Below are positions 6,850 to 13,006 of a stretch of DNA of 15,131 bases, piece by piece (positions within the stretch are counted from its first letter, which is position 1; every line of letters begins with the position of its first letter). The position numbers and the translations under genes were made by a program. The DNA is from DATHGT01 sp035317605. GTDB lineage: Bacteria > Methylomirabilota > Methylomirabilia > Rokubacteriales > CSP1-6. The stretch lies in NCBI GenBank assembly GCA_035317605.1, contig DATHGT010000097.1, positions 1 to 15,131 of the forward strand. Reading direction: 5' to 3'. A model generated the notes under the pieces. That model was not told the DNA's origin. It saw only the letters and a list, made by a program, of their open reading frames with translations, and searched no databases.

Positions 6850-8082
6850 ATGGCACGGACGCTCGTGGTGTGCTGTGACGGAACCTGGAACGTTCCCCGG
6901 ACCAACACCAACATCTATCGGACGTACGACTTCCTCCGCGAGCGACTGGGCTCGCCGGTGGAAGTCACGCGCAAGGAGGGGATCAGGACTTGCGGTGGGC
7001 GGGCCAAGGACGGCTCCGAGGTCCTGCTCTTTTACGACGCGGGCGTCGGGACCGACTGGTTTTCACGCCTTCTCGGCGCGGGCGCCGGCGTCGGCCTGTC
7101 CGAGAACATTTGCGAAGCGTACCACTTCCTCGGACACAACTTTCTGCCTGGCAGCCAGATCTACGTGTTCGGCTTCTCCCGCGGCGCCTACACCGCCCGG
7201 TCGCTGTGCGGGTTCATCAAGGCCGCGGGATTGCTCGACAAGCCGAGTGCCAAGGACGTCTGGCGCGCGTACGTGGATCGTTACGCCACTCCCGCTCACG
7301 CCGAGCCTGGGCACGCGGCCGGGTGGAGCCTGGACAGGATGCGCGGCTGGCTCGTCGAGAAGGCCGGTGACGCCGTCGGCCGCCTCGGCAACAACGTCGA
7401 CTCGCTGCCGACCTACGGTGACGTGAAGATCAAGTTCGTCGGCGTGTACGACACGGTCGGCGCGCTCGGCGTGCCGATTCCCCTTGCCGCGCGGCTCAAC
7501 GAGCCCATCGTGGGCTTCCACGACACCAGGCTCGGCAACACCGTCGAGAACGCCGTGCAGGCCCTGGCGGTCGACGAGCGACGCGGCCCCTACCAGCCCA
7601 CGCTCTGGACCCAGGCGAAGGACGCGGTGGCTCTGGCCGGGCAGAGCGTGTTGCAGGTCTGGTTCCCGGGGGTGCACACGGACATCGGCGGTGGCTACCC
7701 GGATAAGGGAATCGGCGACATCACGTGGGATTTCATGATGCGTCAAGCCGCCGACAAGGGACTGGTGATCGACCCCGCCGTTCCCACGAAGTCCCTCGTC
7801 CTGGATCCGCTGCCCCCCCAGCACGAGTCCTTCGACGAGGCGTGGCGAGCGCTCAGCACGAAGCTGCATCTCATACCGGAAGGCGTCCGAGCGATCGGGC
7901 CGAAAACGATCGGCCCCGGCGGCGAAGAGCTCACCGTAGCGGTGAAGGTGATGCTTCACTCCTCGCTGGTCAATCGTCTCGGCAAGCGCTGTACGACCTT
8001 TGCCGCCAAGGACCCCCAGGTTTCCCAGGCCGAATACCGCCCCGTCAACGTGAAAGCCGACGCGCTCCCCGTGTTCCCCTAA
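6850..8082 (+). CDS. DUF2235 alpha/beta hydrolase (Tle1-like lipase family)
   Basis: A 410-residue protein. It begins with the DUF2235 signature MARTLVVCCDGTWNVPRTNTN, carries YDAGVGTDWF (62-71), and has the nucleophile elbow VFGFSRGAYTARSLCGF (106-122) with Ser110 in G-F-S-R-G. A catalytic triad is completed by Asp201 (VGVYDTVGALG) and His276 (WFPGVHTDIGGGY). This is the architecture of Tle1 phospholipase effectors of type VI secretion, although most DUF2235 proteins are uncharacterised. No signal peptide is seen. Neighbours include no VgrG, Hcp, PAAR or immunity lipoprotein, so a secreted-toxin role is not supported and a housekeeping esterase is equally possible. ATG 6850 follows AAGGAGGGA. 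It is likely monocistronic and ends in a GC hairpin. Confidence 0.9.
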   Translation: MARTLVVCCDGTWNVPRTNTNIYRTYDFLRERLGSPVEVTRKEGIRTCGGRAKDGSEVLLFYDAGVGTDWFSRLLGAGAGVGLSENICEAYHFLGHNFLPGSQIYVFGFSRGAYTARSLCGFIKAAGLLDKPSAKDVWRAYVDRYATPAHAEPGHAAGWSLDRMRGWLVEKAGDAVGRLGNNVDSLPTYGDVKIKFVGVYDTVGALGVPIPLAARLNEPIVGFHDTRLGNTVENAVQALAVDERRGPYQPTLWTQAKDAVALAGQSVLQVWFPGVHTDIGGGYPDKGIGDITWDFMMRQAADKGLVIDPAVPTKSLVLDPLPPQHESFDEAWRALSTKLHLIPEGVRAIGPKTIGPGGEELTVAVKVMLHSSLVNRLGKRCTTFAAKDPQVSQAEYRPVNVKADALPVFP

Positions 8083-8101
8083 GACCACGGGACCGTCGTC
8101 T

Positions 8102-8132
8102 GGGGTTTGGGGGGGGCCGGTGCGGGCCCCCC
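8102..8132. terminator. G-tract plus GC hairpin between convergent genes
   Basis: GGGGTTTGGGGGGGG (8102-8116) runs into an 8-bp GC stem, GGGGGGCC (8111-8118) with GGCCCCCC (8125-8132), and a 6-base loop. No U-tract follows on either strand. It lies in the 56-bp gap between the DUF2235 gene and the convergent metallo-beta-lactamase-fold gene and is likely a transcription barrier or Rho-assisted end. The same G-tract recurs at 11184-11200. Confidence 0.45.
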
Positions 8133-8138
8133 TGTTGG

Positions 8139-9044
8139 TCACGTCCCGCGTCCCCACAGGCCGCAGTAGCGGCGCAGGACCAGCGGCAAGCCCGCGGCGT
8201 AACCGGGCCAGCTCTCGTACTTCGGGAGCTTCATGTCTTTCTCGACCGCGTCCCAGCACTTCCCCGCCTGGGCCTCGGGCTTGACCGCCGCCGACGCGTC
8301 CTGAAGGACCGTGAGCACGCTCTGCACGTCCTGCTTGGTGCCGAGCCGGCCGTTCGGCGCGCCGGGGTGGCCGGGGATCAGTTTCTCCCAGTCCATCGAC
8401 ATCACCGACTTCAGCGAGTCCTCCCACTCGAGCGGATAGGAATCGATCATGGCCCGGCCGGGGAACGAGCCCACCGGGATGAAATCGACCGCGAACAGCA
8501 CCTTCTGCTTCGGCAGCCGCATGACCACCGTGTTGTCCGAATGATTGAGGCCGACGAACGTCAGCTCGAGCGAGGTGTCGCCGAGCGTGATCGTGCGGTG
8601 GCCGTCGAAGACCTCGTCCGGCATGACCGTGTTCGGATCCTTGATCTGGGCCAGACGCTCCTGCGTGCGCTTGAGCGCCACCACGGTGGCGCCGGCGTCC
8701 TTGAAGGCCTTGCCGCCGGCGATGTGGTCGAAGTGGTGGTGGCTGTAGACCAGGTACTTGATCGGCTGATTGGTGACCTTCTTGATCTCGCTGACGTAGG
8801 TCGCGCCGCCGGTCGGGCGACCGTACCCGATGGGATCGGTGGCGATCACGCCCGCGGAGGTGACCACGAACATCGACTGATGGTTGCCGTTCCTGAAGAT
8901 GTAGACGTTGTCGGTGCCGTCGACCTTGGTGGTCGCGAAGGGCGGCGGTGCGGACTGCTGCGCCGGCTGCTGCGCGTGGGCGACCACGCCCACGCATGCC
9001 GCGGCGCCGAGCACGGCGGCGATGGCGTACGACGCTGCTCTCAT
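8139..9044 (-). CDS. exported metallo-beta-lactamase-fold hydrolase
   Basis: A 301-residue protein with an N-terminal signal peptide (MRAASYAIAAVLGAAACVGV, cleavage plausible after AHA at 22-24), so it acts in the periplasm. The dinuclear metal site is complete: His102, His104, Asp106 and His107 from SHHHFDHIAGG, His168 (GLNHSDNT), Asp187 (FAVDFIPVG) and His226 (LIPGHPGAP). Such proteins hydrolyse thioesters, lactones, lactams or phosphoesters; the conserved IPGHPG element and exported form recall MBL proteins associated with quinoprotein alcohol oxidation, but no such partner genes are here. ATG 9044 is preceded by AAAGGAG 6 bases upstream. It is separated from the upstream minus-strand gene by 143 bp containing a terminator-like hairpin, so it probably has its own promoter. 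Confidence 0.9.
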   Translation of the reverse strand: MRAASYAIAAVLGAAACVGVVAHAQQPAQQSAPPPFATTKVDGTDNVYIFRNGNHQSMFVVTSAGVIATDPIGYGRPTGGATYVSEIKKVTNQPIKYLVYSHHHFDHIAGGKAFKDAGATVVALKRTQERLAQIKDPNTVMPDEVFDGHRTITLGDTSLELTFVGLNHSDNTVVMRLPKQKVLFAVDFIPVGSFPGRAMIDSYPLEWEDSLKSVMSMDWEKLIPGHPGAPNGRLGTKQDVQSVLTVLQDASAAVKPEAQAGKCWDAVEKDMKLPKYESWPGYAAGLPLVLRRYCGLWGRGT

Positions 9045-9095
9045 GAGTCGCTCCTTTCGTGCGGTTGTGCGTTAGGTCCGCCCTGTCGGCGAGTG

Positions 9096-9109
9096 GGGCA
9101 CCGGTGCCC
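9096..9109. promoter_or_regulatory. 14-bp palindrome upstream of the exported MBL gene
   Basis: GGGCACCGGTGCCC is a perfect palindrome about 52 bases upstream of the MBL start codon, in the 143-bp gap. Its position fits an operator, but a transcript hairpin is equally possible. No -35/-10 pair could be assigned. Confidence 0.3.
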
Positions 9110-9115
9110 GCGTCA

Positions 9116-9138
9116 CGCGCCGGGGGCGATCCGGCGCG
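9116..9138 (-). terminator. GC-rich hairpin after the decarboxylase-like gene
   Basis: CGCGCCGG (9116-9123) and CCGGCGCG (9131-9138) form a perfect 8-bp stem with a 7-base loop, about 50 bases past the stop of the minus-strand gene that ends at 9188. No U-tract is present, so it would be a weak or Rho-assisted terminator. Confidence 0.35.
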
Positions 9139-9187
9139 CTCCAGAGTCCCGCACAGAACTCCCGAGCCGGCGTCGAGGTTCCCGGCG

Positions 9188-10075
9188 TCACATGCGGCGC
9201 GTCACGTCGTCGAACAGCTCGTCGACCGTGAAGCGGCGCGGGATCAGGCGCTGTCGGTACACGTAATCGATCGCGACCTCCAGGTTGCGGCGGTTCGCCT
9301 CGACGCCGATGGGCGTGGTGTCCGGCTCGCCCGCGGGCGAAGGGCCCGGCGCCCGTTTGCTCTCCCGGAGCAGGCGACCGACCTCCTCGACCACGTGGGG
9401 CTGGGATTTCGAGAGCGATTCCTTGACCGTCACCATGTGGTTGATCTGGATCGCGCCGTGCTTCTCGCGCCAGGCGCGGGCGGCGCCGTCGGGATCGGGG
9501 ATGAGCGGGACCACGCGCGGGTCGGACTGCACGCGCTCGCCGGAGACCGCGGCGTCGACCTCGCCGGCGAGCAGCATCCCGATCAGATCTTTGCCCGGCG
9601 CGGCGCGCTCCACGTTCGCCGGATCGTGGAACTCGGCCACGTGCGGCTCCTCGAAGGTGACCCAGGTGACCCGGTCGAGATCGACGCCCCAGTCGTCGGC
9701 GAGGATGCCGCGCACCCATGTCGCCGTCGTCACCGAGTAGGAGCGGATGGCGACGCGGCGGCCGGTCAGATCACCGGGCTTCATTGGCCCTCGCTCGCGG
9801 TTGTAGACCAGGAACGGGTGCTGGAAGCGGCCCAGCACCACGGCGGGCAGCAGCACGAGCGGCTTACCGTGGGCCTTGGCCAGCAGGAACGTCACGACGG
9901 CCAGCTCGGCCACCTCGAACTCCAGGTCGCGCACCACGCGCTTGAACGCGCTGGCCGCTGACTTCACCTCGGCGAAGTCCAGCCGGATCGCGTCGGACTT
10001 CACCTCGCCCCGGCGGAGGGCGCGGGTGCCGGGATATTCACCGAGCAGGGTGGGGAGCGCGATGGGATTGCTCAT
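9188..10075 (-). CDS. 4,5-dihydroxyphthalate decarboxylase-like / periplasmic-binding-fold protein
   Basis: A 295-residue protein of the family often labelled 4,5-dihydroxyphthalate decarboxylase, which has the two-lobed periplasmic-binding fold. Recognisable segments are FAEVKSAASAFKRVVRDLEF (34-53), GKPLVLLPAVVLGRFQHPFL (70-89), LTGRRVAIRSYSVTTATWVR (103-122) and AGEVDAAVSGERV (170-182). There is no signal peptide or lipobox, so unlike a transport binding protein it should be cytoplasmic. True decarboxylase activity is known for very few members, and the catalytic residues are not established well enough to check here. The start ATG 10075 follows AAGGAG. It is divergent from the beta-propeller gene over 108 bp. 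Confidence 0.75.
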   Translation of the reverse strand: MSNPIALPTLLGEYPGTRALRRGEVKSDAIRLDFAEVKSAASAFKRVVRDLEFEVAELAVVTFLLAKAHGKPLVLLPAVVLGRFQHPFLVYNRERGPMKPGDLTGRRVAIRSYSVTTATWVRGILADDWGVDLDRVTWVTFEEPHVAEFHDPANVERAAPGKDLIGMLLAGEVDAAVSGERVQSDPRVVPLIPDPDGAARAWREKHGAIQINHMVTVKESLSKSQPHVVEEVGRLLRESKRAPGPSPAGEPDTTPIGVEANRRNLEVAIDYVYRQRLIPRRFTVDELFDDVTRRM

Positions 10076-10113
10076 GACGGCTCCTTCATGTACTGGTAAT
10101 CGCGGGCAGCATA

Positions 10114-10149
10114 CCTGAGAGCGCGCGCCGGCGCGCGCCTGAGAGCGCG
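10114..10149. repeat. GC palindrome flanked by direct repeats in divergent intergenic region
   Basis: The 12-base direct repeat CCTGAGAGCGCG occurs at 10114-10125 and 10138-10149, 24 bases apart. Between and overlapping them is the 18-bp palindrome GCGCGCGCCGGCGCGCGC (10121-10138). The block lies in the gap between the divergent decarboxylase-like and beta-propeller genes. It could be a regulator site with repeated half-sites or simple GC-alternating DNA. Confidence 0.5.
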
Positions 10150-10183
10150 GGCGCGCTGGGTGAGCGCGCCGGGGGGAATGCCG

Positions 10184-11134
10184 ATGGACTACCACATCGT
10201 TCTGGGAACGTCGGGCTGGGGTGTCTGGCACAGCGGAGATGCCGGCAAGTCGTGGACCCGTCATCGCAAGCCGTTTCCGCTGAACAGCCGCATCCAGTCG
10301 CTGGCCGTGCTGCCGGGCGAGCCGCGCGGCGTGGTGGCCGCCGGCGATACCGGGGTGTTCGCGAGTCACGACGGCGGCGGATCGTGGGCGCGGGTGAGCG
10401 CCGAGGGCGACCTCCCGACGGTCTGGTCGATCGCCGTCGATCCCCGCGATCCCGCCACGCTGTTCGCGGGTACGCGGCCGGCCGGCGTCCATCGCTCGCG
10501 CGACGGCGGACGCACGTGGAAGCGGCTGGCCCTGGAGACCGCGAAGGAGTGCTCGATCGGCGAGCCGTTCGTCACCCGCGTGCTCGTCGATCCCGGCGAC
10601 TCGCGCACGATCTGGGCCGGGGTGGAAATCGACGGGGTGTATCGCAGCGGCGACGGTGGCGACACGTGGGCGCACCTCGTGGGGCCCGATGATCCCGACG
10701 TGCACGACTTGGCCGTGGCGCCGGACCGGGTGTTCGTGAGCACGAACCGCGAGGTGTTCTGGAGCGCGGACCGTGCCGAAACGTGGACGGCGGTGGGCAT
10801 CAAGAAGCACTGGCCGCTGCCGTACGCGCGCGGCGTGGTCGTGAAGCCGGACGAGCCCAACGTGCTGTTCGCGGGCTGCGGCGAGACCACGACCGGCGAG
10901 ACCGGCGCGGTGCTCCGGTCGAGCGACGGCGGCCGGACGTGGGAGACGCTGTCGCTGCCGGTTCGTCCCAACGCCACCGTCTGGGGTCTGGCGACTCACC
11001 AGGCCGACCCGAACCGCGTGGTCGCGTTCACGCTCTTCGGCGAGGTGTACGTCACGGAAGACGCCGGCGAATCCTGGCGCAAGATCGCGCGCGAGTTCGG
11101 CGAGATCCGCGCCGCCGCCTGGCTGCCCGCGTAA
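10184..11134 (+). CDS. seven-Asp-box (BNR/sortilin-like) beta-propeller protein
   Basis: A 316-residue protein made almost entirely of repeats. Seven Asp-box motifs of the form S-x-D-x-G-x-T/S-W are visible at about residues 16-24, 60-68, 104-112, 154-162, 193-201, 245-253 and 290-298 (for example RSRDGGRTW and RSGDGGDTW). The 39-52 residue spacing fits one per blade of a seven-bladed propeller. The fifth (WSADRAETW) has lost the glycine. Asp boxes occur in sialidases, sortilin/VPS10 and the photosystem II assembly factor Ycf48; no sialidase active-site arginine triad or second domain is evident. There is no signal peptide, which is unusual because most such propellers are exported. ATG 10184 is preferred because GGGGGG lies 7 bases upstream; ATG 10178 is an alternative. 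Confidence 0.85.
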   Translation: MDYHIVLGTSGWGVWHSGDAGKSWTRHRKPFPLNSRIQSLAVLPGEPRGVVAAGDTGVFASHDGGGSWARVSAEGDLPTVWSIAVDPRDPATLFAGTRPAGVHRSRDGGRTWKRLALETAKECSIGEPFVTRVLVDPGDSRTIWAGVEIDGVYRSGDGGDTWAHLVGPDDPDVHDLAVAPDRVFVSTNREVFWSADRAETWTAVGIKKHWPLPYARGVVVKPDEPNVLFAGCGETTTGETGAVLRSSDGGRTWETLSLPVRPNATVWGLATHQADPNRVVAFTLFGEVYVTEDAGESWRKIAREFGEIRAAAWLPA

Positions 11135-11148
11135 ACCGAGATAGAGGA

Positions 11149-11171
11149 GCGCCACGGCTTTGCCGGGGCGC
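11149..11171 (+). terminator. hairpin downstream of the beta-propeller gene
   Basis: GCGCCACGGC (11149-11158) pairs with GCCGGGGCGC (11162-11171) at 9 of 10 positions around a TTT loop, 14 bases after the propeller stop. There is no U-tract. It may end the propeller transcript or lie in the leader of the next gene, whose start is 33 bases further on. Confidence 0.4.
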
Positions 11172-11204
11172 GACGAACGCCAAGGGGGGTTTGGGGGGGG
11201 ACAC

Positions 11205-11723
11205 ATGGCGAGAATCGAGCCGCTGGGCATTCACGAAGTCGACGACGAGATCCGGCACTTCTGCGAGGAGTCCGAGCGCCAGTCCGGGACGTCGGCGAGC
11301 ATCCGTACCTACGCGAAGAACCCCGCCGTGCTCAAGGCGCTCTCCACGTTTCGCGCCACGCTGGCCCGCGAGGGCACCATCGATCCCGCGCTCCGCGAGC
11401 TGGTCAGGCTGAAGATCGCGGCGCTCAACGCCTGTCACTATTGACTGACCGTCCGATATGCCGGGGCCCGGCATGCGGGAGCGACGGAAGCCAAGATCGC
11501 CGCCATCGACGACGAGACGTCTGATCTATTGAGCCCGCGCGAGCGGACGGCCATCCGCTTCGCGGAGAAGCTCGCCGTCGACCACCACAAGATCGACGAC
11601 GCGTTCTGGGCCGAGCTGCGCCGCCACTTCTCGGAGGCCGAGATCGTCGAGCTGGTCGCCCACACGACGATCTACATCGGGTTTGGACGCTTCAACGACA
11701 TCGTGGGGATAGATCCGGCATGA
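11205..11723 (+). CDS. AhpD/carboxymuconolactone decarboxylase-family protein, probable CxxU selenoprotein
   Basis: Read through an in-frame TGA at 11442-11444, this is one 172-residue protein of the CMD/AhpD fold. Residues 1-79 give the N-terminal helices and VRLKIAALNACHY. Position 80, the TGA, is exactly where the family has the second Cys of the C-x-x-C redox pair, giving C77-H78-Y79-U80. After it the same frame continues LTVRYAGARHAGATEAKIAA and PRERTAIRFAEKLAVDHHKI to VAHTTIYIGFGRFNDIVGID and a TGA at 11721. AhpD-like enzymes reduce peroxides or disulfide partners through this pair, and selenocysteine-containing AhpD-like proteins have been described in bacteria. A hairpin suited to be a SECIS starts 14 bases after the TGA. 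The start ATG 11205 follows a G-tract, and the gene overlaps the cupin start by ATGA. The alternatives are a nonsense mutation or a base-calling error. Confidence 0.8.
11452..11479 (+). promoter_or_regulatory. candidate bacterial SECIS element
   Basis: Immediately downstream of the TGA, ATGCCGG (11458-11464) and CCGGCAT (11468-11474) form a perfect 7-bp stem with a GGC loop that begins with two G, 21 nt after the last base of the TGA. Below it, T11452-G11455 can pair with C11476-G11479, leaving an internal loop of A11456-U11457 opposite G11475. Bacterial SECIS elements lie inside the coding region just after UGA, with an apical loop carrying G in the first two positions about 16-37 nt downstream, so size and position fit. 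SelB recognition is inferred. Confidence 0.6.
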
Positions 11724-12175
11724 TCAAGACGATCCGAACGCTCGCGCTCTTCGTCACGATGCTGCTCGCCGCGTCGCTGGTCTACGCGGCGGACGTCGAC
11801 CGCGCCGCGGTGGACTTCAAGACGCCGGCCGACATCAAGTGGGTCAGGAACGCGGCGGGGACCAACGAGTCGGCCGTGCTCTTCGGCGACCCGAGCAAGC
11901 CGGGACCGTACGTGGTGCGGATCAAGTGGCTGCCCGGCAACATGAGCCGGCCCCACTTCCATCCCAACGACCGCTTCTTCGTGGTGCTCTCGGGCACGTG
12001 GTGGATGGGCACGGGCGAGACGTTCGATCCGAACGCCACGGTGCCCGCTCCCGCGGGCAGCTACGTGATCCACTATGCGAACAAGGTGCACTACGACGGC
12101 GCCAAGGACGAGGAAACGATCATCCAGGTCTGGGGCATGGGGCCGGCCACGTCGACGCCGGCCGGCAAACGCTGA
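11720..12175 (+). CDS. exported cupin-domain protein
   Basis: A 151-residue single-domain cupin with a clear signal peptide: MIKTIRTLALFVTMLLAASL with cleavage expected after VYA (residue 23). Metal-binding cupin motif 1 is seen as G73-NMSRP-H79-F-H81-PNDRFFVVLSG92, keeping both histidines, but the usual Glu position reads Arg85. Motif 2 is loosely present with PAGSYVIHYANKVHY and a candidate His124. The protein is likely periplasmic and may bind a metal or small ligand. It overlaps the stop of the AhpD-family gene by ATGA (11720-11723), so both are probably translated from one mRNA and could act in the same oxidant or detoxification process. That link is inferred from arrangement only. It converges on the crotonase gene with 25 bases between and no terminator. 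Confidence 0.88.
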   Translation: MIKTIRTLALFVTMLLAASLVYAADVDRAAVDFKTPADIKWVRNAAGTNESAVLFGDPSKPGPYVVRIKWLPGNMSRPHFHPNDRFFVVLSGTWWMGTGETFDPNATVPAPAGSYVIHYANKVHYDGAKDEETIIQVWGMGPATSTPAGKR

Positions 12176-12200
12176 ACGCGAGGGCGACGATGGCGACCTG

Positions 12201-12992
12201 CTAGCGTCCTTCGAAGCGGGGCAGTCGGCGCTCCTGGAGAGCGCGCAGGCCTTCCTTGTGGTCCTCGGTCTGACGGAGGGCCGCGATGTGAGGGCGGATG
12301 AAATCGAGCGAGGCCTCGAAGGACATCTCGAGGCCTCGGTAGAGTGTGCGCTTGGCGATCTGCACGCTGCGCGGCGCCGAGAGCACGAAGCGCTGGGCGA
12401 ACTCGCGGGTGGCCGACGTCAACTCGGCGGCGGACACCACGCGTGAGACCAGGCCGATGCGCAGGGCCTCGGGAGCGTCGATGGGCTCGCCGCTCAGTAC
12501 GAGATCGAGCGCGTGGGTGACGCCGACGATTCGCGGCAGCAGCCACGCGCCGCCGCCGCCGGGGGCGAGGCCGAGCCGCACGTAGACCTCGCAGAAGCGC
12601 GCGGTGTCGGCGGCGAGGCGAAAATCCGCGGAGCAGGCGAGATCGAGTCCCGCCCCGTAGGCGGCGCCGTTGACCGCGGCAATCACGACCTTGGGGAATC
12701 GCCGGAGCAGGAGCTGCAGCTCCTGGATCTGGCCGAGGCGCTCGCCCGCCAGCGAATCGGGACGGCCCGTCGACACGACGTGCGCCATGGCTTTGGTGTC
12801 GCCGCCCGCGCAGAAGGCGCGCCCGGCGCCGGTGATCACCAGCACGCGCACGGCGGCATCGTCCTGCGCCTCGCGGACGGCATCCATCGTTTCGCTCAGC
12901 ATGGTTGGGGTCAGCGCGTTGCGCTGCTCCGGCCGGTTCCACGTGAGGGTGGCGACGTGATCGGCGGCTTCGTAGCGGATCTCGCTCGGCAT
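12201..12992 (-). CDS. crotonase-superfamily (enoyl-CoA hydratase/isomerase) protein
   Basis: A 263-residue protein with the crotonase fold. It has WNRPEQRNAL (18-27), the first oxyanion segment GRAFCAGGD (57-65), the second oxyanion loop VNGAAYGAGLDLACSADFRL (107-126), and LGLAPGGGGAWLLPRIVG (140-157). The two glutamates that perform hydration in rat enoyl-CoA hydratase (Glu144, Glu164) align with Asp117 and Tyr137 here, so simple hydratase activity is doubtful; an isomerase, hydrolase or lyase of an acyl-CoA is as likely. ATG 12992 is preceded by GGGGGA; an in-frame GTG at 13010 would overlap the upstream stop as GTGA and is an alternative start. It is second in a minus-strand pair after the amidohydrolase-like gene. 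Confidence 0.88.
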   Translation of the reverse strand: MPSEIRYEAADHVATLTWNRPEQRNALTPTMLSETMDAVREAQDDAAVRVLVITGAGRAFCAGGDTKAMAHVVSTGRPDSLAGERLGQIQELQLLLRRFPKVVIAAVNGAAYGAGLDLACSADFRLAADTARFCEVYVRLGLAPGGGGAWLLPRIVGVTHALDLVLSGEPIDAPEALRIGLVSRVVSAAELTSATREFAQRFVLSAPRSVQIAKRTLYRGLEMSFEASLDFIRPHIAALRQTEDHKEGLRALQERRLPRFEGR

Positions 12993-13006
12993 GACATTCC
13001 CCCGGA

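Noticed and set aside
7063..8997. A 644-codon minus-strand open frame opposite the DUF2235 gene and through the MBL gene
   Set aside because: It mixes an off-frame read of the MBL gene with the antisense of DUF2235. Both real genes have complete catalytic motifs, so this is a composition shadow.
10121..10138. GC palindrome as a phage attachment site or recombination site
   Set aside because: There is no integrase, tRNA gene or flanking duplicate, and alternating GC strings arise easily in DNA of this composition.
11442..11444. Simple pseudogene explanation for the TGA inside the AhpD-family gene
   Set aside because: Not fully excluded, but disfavoured: it is the only lesion, it falls precisely on the redox Cys, the frame stays open and family-like downstream, the next gene remains 4-base coupled, and a SECIS-like hairpin follows.
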